DNA of 64,000 bases. Source: Cotesia glomerata (Eukaryota; Arthropoda; Insecta; Hymenoptera; Braconidae). Position numbers and translations under genes: made by a program. The stretch spans positions 15,927,915 to 15,991,914 of the forward strand of contig NC_058165.1 in NCBI RefSeq assembly GCF_020080835.1, in the 5' to 3' direction. Below are positions 12,270-25,387 of the stretch, in pieces. The notes under the pieces were generated by a model. That model searched no databases. It worked only from the letters and a program-made list of their open reading frames with translations, and was not told the DNA's origin. Numbering within the stretch: the first letter of the stretch is position 1; every line of letters begins with the position of its first letter.

Positions 12270-13178
12270 CCCGCATGAAAAAGCTATATATCCTTCATCA
12301 TATACAAAAAGTTATATTTTACATATATAAAAATATATGTGATTATATAAGGACCCATATGCAAAATTTTGCCGTTTCATATATACAATAATGATATATG
12401 TAGTATTATGTATTGATGTTATACTCATAACATATATTTCAATTATATTTTCAGCTATATATGATTAAATATATCGTACATATTATAATTAACACTATAT
12501 TATAAATAGTATAAGAACAATGTATTTTTCAGTATAATTTAAAATATACTTTAAATTATATGTTCAATATAATTTTTATATTGGCATTGGTACCAAAATT
12601 ACAATAGAATGCTGAGGCCAAATAATTCTCTGAAAAAAAGTTATAAAAAAAAAGAAAATATTTCGTGATGTGTTACTAATTTACTGAAATTCAGATTTGC
12701 TTCGACCGTAAACTCGATTGATCAAGTTGCTCTTGAAACTTAAGATATACGACAAACTATTAATTTTTTTTTTTTTTTATTAATCTTTCCGTTTTGACCT
12801 ATTTCGACATATCATAAATATCTAGTATTATGTATGGTATTTTATAATAAAATAATATATATTGCCATATAATTGAAATTTTATAAATGAAAGTATACAG
12901 TAATAATCTATCTCAACATATATTTTACGAAAAATATATTTATCTATTATATAGTTTTCTATATAAGTAATTTTTATATAATAATAGTATATTTTATAAC
13001 ATATACTAAGTAATATACGGCACTAATATATTTGAACTTAAATTGAATCAAATATATCTTCATTATATTAACAAAACATTTATTATTTCATATATATAAT
13101 TTTGCCGCTATATATGATCACATATTCCCCATATAACTTTCCATATATGTTCAGCCATATATAGTTTTTTCATGCGGG
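12270..13178. mobile_element. AT-rich palindromic insertion inside the transposase
   Basis: The ends are CCCGCATGAAAAA and its inverse TTTTTTCATGCGGG. The interior is almost pure A+T, full of ATATAT-type hairpins. Flanking AT dinucleotides look like a 2-bp duplication. Removing the element and one AT joins the transposase frames on each side without a shift (ITNN then HTSDS), which fixes the boundaries. No coding potential; superfamily unknown. Confidence 0.75.
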
Positions 13179-13180
13179 AT

Positions 13181-13786
13181 CACACATCTGATTCAATTGG
13201 CAAATTTTTAAAATATTTTCGAGATTTTTGGATTAAAAATGGAGTAGATTGGCCATGTTTTAAATCATTAGTCTCCGACCGGTCATGGGGAAGTATTAAT
13301 GCACTCATGTTTTATTGGAATGATTGTTCTGTCGAAGAGTACACTAAAATAACTTACAAAAAAATTTTTTCAGATGAACCATTACCATCAAATATAATAC
13401 CCTTATATTTATGCTACCCTCACATAATGAAAATGATTTCTAGGTACGGTAAAACCCATAAAGTTAAACCAGAGACAACTAAATTATTTTTAGAAGCTTT
13501 CGCTACACTAGTCCATTGTAAAAATATAAATATTTTTGATCAGTTAGTCGAATCGTTGTTTGTAATATTATTATATCCGTTCAAATGTTTGGAGCTGATA
13601 AATGCACTGAAATTTTTTTCTACTGTAAAATATTTGAAAAAAACAATTGACTCTGAAAATTGTGATGTTGATGAAGATTCAATCACTGTTGATAGTGAAG
13701 CTAAGACTGATTATGAATCGTCACCTTATTTTCAACGATATGTCTGTAAGAAAAACAAAATTGAAGACGACATAAAGCAATTCTAG
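13181..13786 (+). pseudogene. Transposase middle part with second catalytic Asp
   Basis: Continues the transposase after the 12270-13178 insertion; an apparent ATG at 13172 lies in the inserted element and is not a real start. Residues include LVSDRSWGSINALMFYWN. The Asp codon near 13277 is the likely second acid of the DDE triad. The rest is helical and Leu-rich, with an acidic linker near the end (DSENCDVDEDS). A TAG at 13784-13786 ends the frame, but the downstream frame is open from just before it, so a 1-base shift near 13770 separates two parts of one original protein. Confidence 0.65.
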
Positions 13787-13815
13787 CTCCAAAAAATAAA
13801 TTCCAATCTTTTGTT

Positions 13816-14710
13816 ATGGCTCGCTACTTACTTGAGCATCTATTACTATATTTATGCTTCTGGTCAGTATTATTAAATGAAACTGGAAATCATTCGTCAA
13901 ATGCCTCTGCGGAAAATCATTTTAAGCAAGTAAAAATTGCAGATGTCAATAATTTAAAAGCTGGACGTTTCATTGACATCATAGAAGTTTCATTACGCAG
14001 CTCATACAATCAGTTGGGGTTGGAAGTACCGAGGAGCTACGTCAAAGCTGCGCAAAAACAACACAAGCGTATAAGTAAACCGGATAATTTAAAGTCGGAA
14101 GAATATTGGAACCGTGGTCAAGACATCAAAAGAAGAAAAGTTGAAAAATATCAAAATGCGACTATTATTGAAAAAGCTGCTATTACTATTCGAAGATCTG
14201 CTTTGAATTTTAATTCCAATTGGACAATCAAAGATGATGATTATTACTTTGCTCCTGAACTGATTGAATTTTATTTTGTAACCTATCATCGGGATTATGC
14301 TGATCCCAATAAATGTTTGTATTTAATGGACGAAGATTATTGTACATTGTACAATAATAATTGGTTGTCCAATGGAATTATTGATTATTATTCAAATATA
14401 GTTGTTACAAGATCTCGTTTCAAACATTGTGTTGGCTATACTTCTTGTGAAATGAGTTATTATATTCTATTAAAAAGATGCTTGAATGTTGGGGAAAACT
14501 TTTTTGAAATTTTAAACGGTTTGTGGAGTGGTAAAACTTCTCTAATTTTACCACTCAATATAAACGATTCTCACTGGACTCTTCTTTACGTAGATGTAAA
14601 ATCGCATCAAATTTATTACATGGATCTGCTAACAACTAAATTCCGACAAAAAGACAGCATTATAGAAAATTTTATATTTCGTTATGAAAAAGTTTTTCCT
14701 TATCTAAAAA
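13816..14710 (+). pseudogene. Transposase C-terminal acid and Ulp1 (C48) protease, N-terminal part
   Basis: Opens with transposase sequence: NASAENHFKQVK holds the likely catalytic Glu (codon 13912-13914), third acid of the triad. After a basic linker a Ulp1/SENP-type protease begins. WLSNGIIDYYSN matches the family's substrate-strand start (usual form WL, small residue, then I..Y), DSHWTLLYVDV carries the catalytic His (codon 14572-14574) and YYMDLL the catalytic Asp (codon 14623-14625). Proteases of this family cleave SUMO or related modifiers. The frame runs into inserted DNA from about 14711, so codons up to 14763 are not original. The catalytic Cys lies beyond the insertion. Confidence 0.8.
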
Positions 14711-14750
14711 AAAAATTAGGAAAACGGTTGACCCTGAAGGCCATCCCTGC

Positions 14751-15655
<905 letters not shown>

Positions 15656-15660
15656 AAAAA

Positions 15661-16047
15661 TGGACAATTGCAACAAATGAATATCCCATTCAGACTGACT
15701 CTTTCAATTGCGGAGTATATGTACTTCATTTCATTGAAGAAATTTTAAAAAGTAATGTGTACTTAAGTAACGTGTACATGGTTAGTAAATTCGATCCAAT
15801 GCAAATGAGAGAAAGGCTGAAAGAAGATATTTTAACAAGATCATTGAGTGTTTATGATCAATGTCTCCGTTGTGGACAGGGAGAAATTGATCGTAATCCT
15901 GGATGGATAATGTGCGAAATCTGTGAAAAGCATGCTCATTATAGTTGCTTAAAGTCAAAATACAAAGAAACATATGCACAAATGAAAAAAAAATCATTCA
16001 GATTCAAATGTGATCTCTGTAATTTGCGGATCAGTAAAACTATCTAA
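15661..16047 (+). pseudogene. Ulp1 protease catalytic Cys region and PHD-type zinc finger
   Basis: Resumes the protease after the insertion: YPIQTDSFNCGVYVLHF is the family's Gln and Cys box, with Cys codon 15709-15711 and the oxyanion-hole Gln just before it. The C-terminus holds a C4HC3-like finger (CLRC, CEIC, HAHYSC, CDLC; about 15865-16020), the spacing of a PHD finger. The frame then ends with TAA at 16045-16047, followed by the right TIR. PHD fingers usually read histone tails, so this one may aid target choice; that is inference. Confidence 0.8.
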
Positions 16048-16295
16048 AAAAGTTATTAATTTTGTAAATATAGATTTTATGTAAATCATTTGATAAATAG
16101 GATAAATATTTATTAAAATTGTAAATATGTGTTTGTATAACTTAATGTAAGTCATTTTATAATAATTTTTATTTTGTCAAGTTTTACTTTCATTTAAAGT
16201 TTAAAGAAAAAGTTTTAAGTTTAAGAAGTCTATAAAAAAAAATGTAATTCAGGAGAAATTAATTTTCAATTGTTTATATTGTTAGAATAAAAAAA

Positions 16296-16855
16296 AGTTA
16301 ATTTAAAAAAAAATGCTCTTGTAATTTATAAAAAAATAAACAAGAGCTAAGTGTTTTTTAAATTATATATAGTGTTTGCACGCTTGTAGATGAAAATTTA
16401 AATTTGTCGGATATTAAAAAAATGATTATAAATATGTTAAACTTGGAAAATTAAAAAAAAAAAAAAATGCTCCTGTAGGATTTGATCAAATAAAGATGAG
16501 CATTTTTTTTTTTTTTTTCGTTTAGAACATTATTTCAAAAGTTATAGCTGAAAGAAGAACCTAATCATTTTCTGCAAAAAATAAAAAAATGCTCCTGAAA
16601 ATTGAAAGTAAAATGCTCTATTACTAGAATTTGATTCATTTTCGTCGATATATATTTTCAATATTTCCAAATGAAATTTTATTTTGAAAATTATAGCTCA
16701 GGAAATCAATTGAATAAAAATTTAAAAAAATGCTCTTGAAGAGAATTTGAATACGCGCCATTATTACTTTTCAAAACGATTGTAATCGATATTTTCACAA
16801 AGTTATCGATTGTGAAAACTTTCAATTGTCGGATGTCGGCTGAATTCACACTCAT
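16296..16855 (-). repeat. Right terminal inverted repeat of the Ulp1 transposon
   Basis: Inverted partner of 10542-11104, ending in CACACTCAT and followed by the duplicated octamer GATATTTA. It shares the GAGCATTTTTTT subterminal words. Confidence 0.85.
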
Positions 16856-16863
16856 GATATTTA

Positions 16864-19533
16864 ATAATTTTTAGGATTTTTTTTATAAAAAAAAAAAAAT
16901 TAAAAAAAAATAAGAAAAAAAAAATTTCATTCGTAAAAAACTTAAAAAACTTTAAGTGCAATTTTTAAAAAATATTTTTTTGGTCCAATTGAATAAATGG
17001 AAAAAAGTTAAAAAATTAGAAACGTCGGCTAACTTTAGTATTATAATTAGAAATGCAATTTATTAAAATAATTTTTTAGAACAAAATTTTTTGTTAAAGA
17101 AAATTCAAAAATTGTCTAGTGACAGCTAAATTTAGTGTCATAAATTAGCCGACATTCTACAGTTTTTGATTATTTTAATTAATTAAATTACAAGAAAAAA
17201 AATTATTTTAAAAAATCGATCAAAATTAAGTTAGATGATATTTAAAAATTTTTAGAATTTTTTTTTTTTATTGAAAAAAATATTGAAAAAAAATTTCATT
17301 TGTAAAAAACTTAAAAAACTATAAGTGGAATTTTTTTAAAATATTTTTTAGTTTTAATTTAGTAAATGAAGTAAGTAAAAACGTCGACTAACTTTAATGA
17401 CATGAAAGTTAGCAGTCACTTTTGACATTTTTTTTTAATTTCTTTAACCAATAAATTTTTTCCGAAAAATAATTTTTAGAAAATTGTATATTTAATTTTT
17501 TTTAATTTCTAGATGTTAATTTTTATAATTTTTTTTTTGCCGTTATTTGTTACAAAAATTATTTAATTTATCAAATATCTACTAAATTAATTTTCATGTA
17601 ACTCTAGTATTGTAAAAATTGTACGTATAATTTTTTTAATCTTCCATATGTGAAATTCATTCTTTCATCTACTTTGTAATAATTTTTTTAATTAGAAAAA
17701 CTATAAAAATTTTCAGACATCGGCTAATTTAATTTTCATTAAAAATTATTGTTTTTTTTTAGAGATTGCGGAAGTTTGTACTGTAAGTAAAATATCGTTG
17801 ATAGTTGACGGGCGAAATATTTAATTATTTATTTATTTTTTTTTTTAATTAGATGTTTTGTGAAAGTATCAATAACAGTAAAGTTGATGGTTCGAATTTT
17901 TATAATCGGGTAGCATGTAATTAATAATTAATTACAATAATGAATGCGCAGATATTTGATTAATTTTTTTTTTTTATTAAATTTTGAAATTAGATGACTT
18001 TCAATTTATTAAAAAATTCGTCTGCCATTTTGTGAAATAAACTTTTTTTGCACAAATTCCAAGAATAAAGAATTATTATTAGCTTGGATTTTTTAAAATG
18101 AATTTTTAATTTTTTTATTGAAAATTAAAAATTTTTCAAATTATTATAGATTTGAGAAATAGTTGATATTTTTTCATTATTGTTATTAATTAAGTAGTGA
18201 GTGAAAAGTGTCAAGTGTTGAGTGTAATATAAGGGCTGTTGAAGGTGTCATAATTGGAGTTCAGGTAAGAATTGTCTTGATGATGTTTAGAGAAGTGTTT
18301 AATAAATTTAACTATTTTTTAAATTACAGAATTTTGCGAAATGCAAGTGCGAAAATACTTTTTATATTATTAGTAGATGTTCTTGGGAATAACAATTGAG
18401 TAACTATAAAATAAAAGTAAACACATTTTTTAATTTTTAACATTTTTTTATAATAATAAAGTTAGCTGACATTTTTTATTTTTTAATTTTGTTTAATTTA
18501 TTAAATTGGAACAAAAAAAATTTTTTTTTAATTGCACTCACAATTTTTCAAATTTTTTACAAGTAAAATTAAAAAAAAATTTTTTTGTAATGATTTTTTC
18601 AATAAAAAAAAATTCTAAAAATTTTTAAATGTCGACTAACTTTATTGTCATCATTTTTTTCAGTAAATAAATTAATATAAAAAATATAATGTAAAAAACT
18701 CTGAAATTTCTACTGGTGAATTGAAAAAAAAAATAATTTTTTATAATATTAAATAAAATTTTCAAAATTGTCAGATGTCAGTCATTTTCAATATCATAAA
18801 ATTGAAATATTTTATCTAAAAAATTATTTAAATTACAAATTTGAATCACTATTTTTAGTATCATAAGAAGTTATTCGGAATAAAGATTAAAAAAAAAGTC
18901 ATGTGTACATAGTTATGTATGTATATAGATATTCTCGTACAAATTGAAAGTTGAAGATAGAATTGACAAGATTATTCAGTCATGAATAGTACAAGATATC
19001 TTAAACGAAATTGAGATTTCAATATGAGATATCGAATCTCAGCAACTAAATTCATTTATTTCTTTCAGAGAAGAATTATTTATAAATACTTAAATTTATG
19101 AAAGTGAAAAAAAGTCAGAGAACAATTAATGAGTTAATTATATTGACAAACAAAATAACGAGGCATTATAAATTTAAATTGTAAATAGTAGATTTAATAA
19201 AATATCATTATAGATTATTTGCATCGGCGAGAATTCAACTTTGACGTCACAATACATGCTGTCATGACAACACTTGCTCTCATCCGGCATCCAACTAAGT
19301 TTTAATTAATTTTAATTAATGCATTATTATATTGCACAACCAAACGTATTCCAAACTCGAAAATTAATAATTGTGTGTCATGTACTCTCTGTATTGTGTG
19401 TACAGGACAATTGTGGTTTATTAAACTGGTGATTAAATTATTGATTATTTTGAAGCAATCAATTTTTATCCAACTCAATAAATTATCTCAATATTAATAT
19501 TAACACTCACATTAATATTCTTTTTTATTTCAG
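16864..19533. other. AT-rich non-coding stretch with MITE fragments
   Basis: Contains copies and fragments of the GTTAGCCGAC-type MITE (16985-17045, 17225-17395, 18460-18655). Donor-like sites occur at 17783 (preceded by a T-rich AG) and 18265, which could mark short untranslated exons but are weak. A perfect TGACGTCA (CRE-like) motif lies at 19242-19249 in a less repetitive block (19200-19440). No coding region is supported. Confidence 0.45.
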
Positions 19534-19676
19534 ATAAAACAATTAAATCATCACTCCCTGGAATCTGTCAACTCATCACGTCGTTTCACGCAATAATTTT
19601 TATTAAACAATAAAATTTAACGGCTCAATAAATTCTGGAGGGAACAGTTGAATTTATGAAGGAAGATTTTTATGTG
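19534..19676 (+). CDS. Candidate first coding exon of a plus-strand gene
   Basis: A T-rich tract ending in CAG (19531-19533) precedes this block and a strong GTAAGT donor follows at 19677. The only ATG is at 19656 and gives MKEDFYV before the donor in phase 0. The gene is not recognised, and no matching downstream exon was found in the window. It could be the 5' end of a gene with very long introns, or chance. Confidence 0.3.
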
Positions 19677-22600
19677 GTAAGTAAGCGATAGTATACATTC
19701 AAATCGTTTTTATTTACATAATAATATAGTTATGACTCACTATCAAATAGTTGTTTTAAGTCTAGATATTTTATTACATGCATCAAGAAAATTTTTTTAC
19801 AAGTTTTTAATATTAAAAAAAACACGCCTTAATTCTAATTCCATAATTTTTAAGTAGATTTCTTTAGAAATCTATTTGTTGTAGCCGGCTCCATGTCGTA
19901 ATTTTAACAGGCCATCCCATCTTTTTCTCTCTTGTTGCACTCGTGGTGATAAAGCTAATTGCAGTTTTATGTTTTTCTTTTAAACAAATGAGAATTTCGA
20001 AAAAAACGCTCTGATATAAAATAGATAATTAAAGTCTTTTACGCATAGCAGAGCGTTTTTTTTTCGAAAATCTTTGTTAAAAAGAGAAATGAAAAGCTGC
20101 AATCACAGGGACCGGCTCTTGAGAAAATTTTGTCATAATATGTTTTATTTCATCAAGTAATGTCAAAAAATGGCATTGGCTCAAAAGTTTCTAAATATCT
20201 CACTTCCTGCTGTCAAAATTTTGATTTTAAGTCTAAAATGAAGTTATAAAATTAACCTGTAGTTTTCAAAAGTTTAAAGTGCTACACGGAAAAAAGTAAA
20301 CTATAAAATTTACTTAGATTCCAGTTAATTTTAATAGTTTCAAACAGTACAGCGAACATCGGGGTGGCACGAATGTAAATATTACAGAACTTAATGTGTA
20401 AAAAGTGTAAAAGCCACAATTTATAATTTAATATCGAAAATGTGATTAGTAGCTGTCATTTTAGTAAGTAACGACTTTCTCATTTAAAAAAATTACAGTT
20501 TCAAACAGTAAAAATTTTCGTTTCAATCTATAGTCTATACTATGAGGAGAAGGAGAAGGAGAAGGTCTCATACTCGGAGAATTTAACATTTGAAACAATA
20601 AAAATTCTACTCTTGAAATATATATTTTACCAGTCCAATCAAATCAATAATTATAGTTTGATTTTTAGCGTTGCGTTTAAAATTTATCATTTTACTTTGT
20701 AAATATTGACGTTGCTTGTAAAGAAATTTAGTAACTGTAGTTTATATTTTTTTACATATCATGCGATCATTTTTTAGGTACGAAATGATAAATATCAAAG
20801 TCAAAATTCTTAATTATTATACTTTAACATTTTCGACTTTCACATAGCAAATATTACTGTTTGAAATAGTATTTTCTTCCATGTAAAGAATAAATTGTAG
20901 CATTTAAATGATAAATATTACAAAGTGATTGTTAAAATCACGATTTTACTGTTTGAAGTGGTAATTTTTTCCAGTTGATCATTACTTATTATAAATCGAC
21001 TATTATTTATTACAGTTTACTTTTTTCCGAGCAGGATTGCGCCCATAGTTCTGAACTGATCTTTATAAAATTTTGTGGGCTTATTCTGTGGATCAATCCT
21101 AAGATCAAGTTCAAAGATGATCAAAATCAGCTAGTTAGTTTACGAGTTGTGGGTGTTCGGAAATTTTTGTTATTTTTAAAAAATTTTGAATTTTGTATAT
21201 TTTATGGAAATAATTTTCCAGATGTAAAAAATAGATGAAATCTATTAAATTTATCTCAAACTTCATTTAAGCTATTATTCGTCTAGTTTGGATGATTTTT
21301 TTTAATTAATTCCGTGATTTTGAAAATTTGAAAAAATTTTTTAATGAACGTGTTTTGGCCTTTTTCTTTTAAATAATCTTTAAGCCGTAAAAGTTAGCTT
21401 AAATCTATTAAATTTATTTTAAAGTTCACATCATTATCTTCAATTCAAGCTATTATTCGTCGACTTTTGATACTTTTTTCAACTTATTTCGTAGTTGGGA
21501 AAATTAAAAAAAAATCAAGAATAATTTAATTTTTAGCTTTTATCATCAAATGATTTTCATCTGTTACAAATCCTATTTTTTAGGTAGATGTCTTGAAATA
21601 TATATTTGTTATAGTCAGTCTTATATCGTTATTTGCAAAAATATAATGAAAAATAAATTTTAGGACATTATTGCCTTTTCATAACGTGTTTTTTTCAATA
21701 TTCAAACAAGAAATCTATTTGTCGGGTGTGGCCGAATGGCGCTTTTTTTATTTTCAGCTTACAAATCAAGTGACTTAGTTGGAGCAATTCAGAAGTTTTA
21801 AACAATAAAATTTGGGCTATTAAATTTTTTTGATTGTTATGGATATCTCCAATTAGTGAAATAGCAGACGGTAAAGTAAATCGAAACAAAATAAGTAAAA
21901 AATTTATATAAATTTCCTTTCAATGCCCAATTCGCCAAGTGTACTTCCACTCAACAATTCGATTCGGTTCTATTGTAGTTAGAAAAACGAGTTTCCGAAA
22001 CTCGTGATAGCGATCCTCTACAGTACAATGACAGCGATAACAGAGAAATAAAAGTTAAGAGCTTTAGTTAAATATGAATTGTGTCAATATATATTGCAAT
22101 TATGTAAGTTTAAATTATTAATTATATTTCACACAAATACGCGGTCAACGTTAACACAATAAATGAATTTTAATTCCGTCAATTTCCTTTTGAATAAAAC
22201 TATAGCCTATAGCGTTAATTACAGCACAAAACCAGTGCCGATTAACTTCCGGCGGTAAATGAGATGAGGAAAACCCGTTTAGTTTTCCATAAAGAGTTTA
22301 CATCATCTGTAAATCGATAAAATGCTTCTAATTAATTTTTTTTCATTAACTTTTCCCACGGTGCTTCTTTACATAAAAAACTGAACTGAAGTAATTTAAA
22401 AATATTAATTATATTAATTATTTCGAGGTAAAAAACATCCTTTGTTTGATTTAATTATAAAATTTGTTCTCGTAAAAATAAACTCAATTTTTTTATCTTA
22501 TATATTTAAAAATTTCTTACAACCGTGACAAAAAAATTCCTGAGCTTATTACCCTTAAGAAAAAATTTATTCATTCAGAATAATCAAATCTTCTTCATAA

Positions 22601-23317
22601 TTTAACTCGATTTATTCGAGTTGTAAAATTTTTTAATTTCCATTTTATTCTATAAAACAAATAAAAATGCCATTAAATATTCATTGTGTACCAAGCTCTG
22701 CTCTATAATTAAATGACAATGGAAAAACGAATCTAATTAAAATATTTTGATTAACTTTGACGCGATCCAATGTCGAGGAATTAAATGTAATTACCAGATA
22801 ATTAAACGTCAGAATTACAATTATTATAAATAAATAAACTTACAAGCTGTAATTAAATTTAGAAGCAAACACCGGTAGTTAAAATTTTATCACATTCCAA
22901 ATAATTTACAAATACAGACTATGTTTTGCTGATATTCTCCAGATGTAATGCGATGTTATGTCGCTAAATATCTCCAGAATAATTTTCAGAGAACAGTGTA
23001 ATGTATAAATATGCGTATGTTATGTACATGAACGTACCTTGGTTTAATTATAAATTAAAGATATACTGGACGGTCCTTGGTTAGGTGTTGAGTTAAATCC
23101 TGGGTGCAAAACGTGTAGTGGAATTTAGAGAAGCTACCAGGGATATAATTTATCTCGGACATTTCTCGGGGTTATTATTTTTCGGTCTATTATTACTACG
23201 TATGTGATAATAAGTTTATGATTCAAAATTAAAAATTTGAAAATTTTTTAATTTTTATTTTACTGAATTAGTGTATTTATTTCATTTTTTTAATATCTGA
23301 TCACTAAATAATAAATT
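19677..23317. other. Non-coding stretch with one TIR element
   Basis: AT-rich, no supported genes. Contains the TIR element at 20287-21029. At 19990-20080 a hairpin pairs GAAAAAAACGCTCTG with its inverse. Short open frames at 20975-21238 and 21695-21889 look random. Confidence 0.4.
20287..21029. mobile_element. TIR element of about 740 bp (CGGAAAAAAGTAAACT ends)
   Basis: Terminal inverted repeats CGGAAAAAAGTAAACT (20287-20302) and the inverse ending at 21029. Subterminal words such as ACAGTTT recur in both orientations. No coding potential and no clear target duplication; a non-autonomous DNA element of unknown superfamily. Confidence 0.55.
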
Positions 23318-23475
23318 AAGGTAAAAGCCCCTATTGCTGACAGGGCTCCCACTATTGACATCCTATTTAATTTTATTATTTCATTATTAAAACCTGTTAA
23401 TTTTTTTTTTTTTTACGGAAATAATTCTATATAATTATATAGGGCCATTTTTCGTATATAATTATGTATGAGTAT

Positions 23476-23958
23476 TGTATTGTATTGTATTGTATTGTAT
23501 TGTATATTTATTGTTTTAAAGAGTATATATACATGATCTCTCGTATAACAATTTTTGGAACGCATGTTCAGTAATTAACAATTATATTATAATATACAGT
23601 TTTTAATTTTTAAGAATTATAAGCAGTAGTTAAATTAATACATTGATCGGCAAACAGAAATAAAAATAAATATTTATGTGGGTGTTTAAGGAGAGCCAGT
23701 TGGTCGGTGTATAGGAGGAGGGTTTAGATAGGATTTGATAGGGAGCATCTTTTAGTGACTGCCGTGAGAAATCTTGCCACATTTTCCATATCATTTTTGG
23801 AGTAGATATTCAGTATCATGAGCGTACGTAGGTTCCTTGGGTAGTTCCTGATGATGTCTTCGAAGTATCGCTGTCTCAGGTCGTCGAACTCTGGACAGTA
23901 GGCCAGTATGTGGTCGACCGTTTCGAGGCTCTTATTGCAAGCTCTGCAGTAGTTTTTC
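23476..23958 (-). mobile_element. 5'-truncated LINE tail with 16-bp target duplication
   Basis: A minus-strand open frame (23724-23960, ending near 23724) has CRACNKSLETVDHILAYC, the Cys/His motif found after the reverse transcriptase in many non-LTR elements. The 3' end carries a run of ATACA units (minus strand). The flanks are identical 16-bp copies, AATTATGTATGAGTAT, at 23460-23475 and 23959-23974. It is a dead-on-arrival insertion made by target-primed reverse transcription. Confidence 0.8.
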
Positions 23959-23989
23959 AATTATGTATGAGTATATATAATCTTTTTTA

Positions 23990-24137
23990 CCCGGGCAATT
24001 TAACAATCTGGTCAGATCTGATTATATCTGGCCAGATCTCGTCAGATAGAGACAATTAAAGATCTCGCCAGATCCGCTAAAGCAGATCTGACCAGATCTG
24101 TTTATATATGGCCAGATCCAATCCGTTTTTCCCGGGA
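23990..24137. repeat. Cluster of CAGATCTG-type palindromes
   Basis: About 130 bp holding roughly ten copies of GGCCAGATC, GTCAGATCTG and similar words in both orientations, bounded by CCCGGGCAA and TTTTTCCCGGGA. It lies within the DNA inserted in copy B and is probably the end of a small foldback element into which the LINE tail jumped. Confidence 0.5.
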
Positions 24138-24919
24138 AGGCTTAAACTATTTACCGCAAAAAAATTTCATTTTTTCAAGTAGCCCAAACTGCTTATACGT
24201 TTATAATTTCTTAACAATATTGTTAAAAAAGACCTTATTTTCAAATCCAGATTTCTCAATGTTTTTTTTTTTTTTTTTTATGTAATTGCATTATTAAAAA
24301 CTATTTTAGATTATTTATAGTCTAAATAAACATATAATCATTTATTTATACTCTATCGAGTTCAAATTAATTTTAAAATAGCGGATGTCAATGATGGGGA
24401 CACAAAAATTAACTTGCGTCAAGTAACGACATAGGCCATAATGTAAGGTAACTTAAACCCCCTTAACATACATATCAACGTATTAATGTTTACATACTGT
24501 CATGCGATTTTATAAGAATCAAAGTATTTGAGACTAGAAAAAATTGCTAAAAAAAAACCTGGTAAAAAATATAGAAAAGCTAGGTCTTAAACGAATTTTA
24601 AAATAATAAAAATTATTGATAGTTTTGCATTAGTTAGTAAAAATGATTATTGTTAATATGAATTTAAGTGTAGTAAAAGATCTGTCAATAATAGAATCAA
24701 TGCTATGTCAATAATCGGCTCTTTGAATTTTTGCGCTGTCAATAATACATACATTCGACCTGTTGGTTTTAAGTTGACATAATAATTAATTAATTTATTG
24801 CTATTAAAGTTAATTTATTAAATTATTAAAGTAAAAACAATGATTAAGGTGTCCTATAGAAAAAAAAGTTGACAATATTGATTTAAAACACGATAAAATT
24901 CAGAATCAAATTCTGGCTG

Positions 24920-25025
24920 AAAAGTGAGAGAAAGAAAAAAATTGTTAAGGACCTTTTTGGTAAAGAATTTAATTTCCTAATTTCCTACAAAAAAGATATC
25001 TTATAATTTTTTCGTATCTTCAGTC
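24920..25025. repeat. Near-palindromic repeat of the GATAAGGAC family
   Basis: Consensus arms read GAGATACGAAAAAATTGATA then AGGACTTTTTTGTAGG and fold back on themselves. Other copies lie at about 32703, 46762, 58366, 58555, 58985, 61125 and 61305, with partial ones at 28743, 43703 and 52695. Non-coding. Confidence 0.6.
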
Positions 25026-25151
25026 TTTAGTTTAGAGATTTAAGAATTTCTAATTTCTCATTGATTATTTTAAATTTTATGAACACGGACATGTTTTACT
25101 TTTAGAATGAAAAAATTTTCTTATTTCAATTATTCTGAATTAATTAGTGAG

Positions 25152-25157
25152 TTTATT
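25152..25157 (-). terminator. Polyadenylation signal AATAAA for the candidate exon at 25199
   Basis: On the minus strand AATAAA lies about 45 bp past the TAA that ends the 25199-25387 reading frame, the spacing expected for a short 3' UTR. Confidence 0.4.
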
Positions 25158-25198
25158 TAGTGATAAATTTACACGGTTTTCATTTATATAGGACAGCA

Positions 25199-25387
25199 TT
25201 AGTGAGATCGATATTTCTTTTTCCAATAATCCTCATCGATAGAGAAACCATCATCAGTAGGAGGATTGCAGTATCTAGTTTGAGGGTCTGTGTATGGATC
25301 TGCATCAGAAATAGTATTATATATGTATCCATAGGGAAGCTGACTGACTGGTTCTGCTCTAGACTCTAGGCTAGTGATGTACAACTG
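25199..25387 (-). CDS. Candidate terminal coding exon, unknown protein
   Basis: The minus-strand frame is open from an acceptor-like TTTTCATCCAG to a TAA. It encodes a Tyr-, Asp- and Pro-rich tail, including YGYIYNTISDADPYTDPQT and a basic C-terminus WKKKYRSH. Codon use is more balanced than in the AT-rich surroundings. It may follow the block at 28212-28490: both junctions are phase 0. The Tyr-rich composition recalls the cytoplasmic tail of a membrane receptor, but I recognise no family. The acceptor is plausible and the polyadenylation signal is well placed; the partner exon's donor is weak. Confidence 0.4.
   Translation of the reverse strand, partial: QLYITSLESRAEPVSQLPYGYIYNTISDADPYTDPQTRYCNPPTDDGFSIDEDYWKKKYRSH

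Larger units (their letters stand above)
23318..24897. mobile_element. TIR DNA element, copy B (interrupted)
   Basis: Inverted copy of the element at 115-1495. It starts GGTAAAAGCCCCTATT and matches copy A at 23318-23400 and again at about 24140-24897. The middle is replaced by inserted DNA (23402-24137) and about 90 bp of the original are missing there. The far TIR is not present, so the copy is truncated at its right end. Confidence 0.6.
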
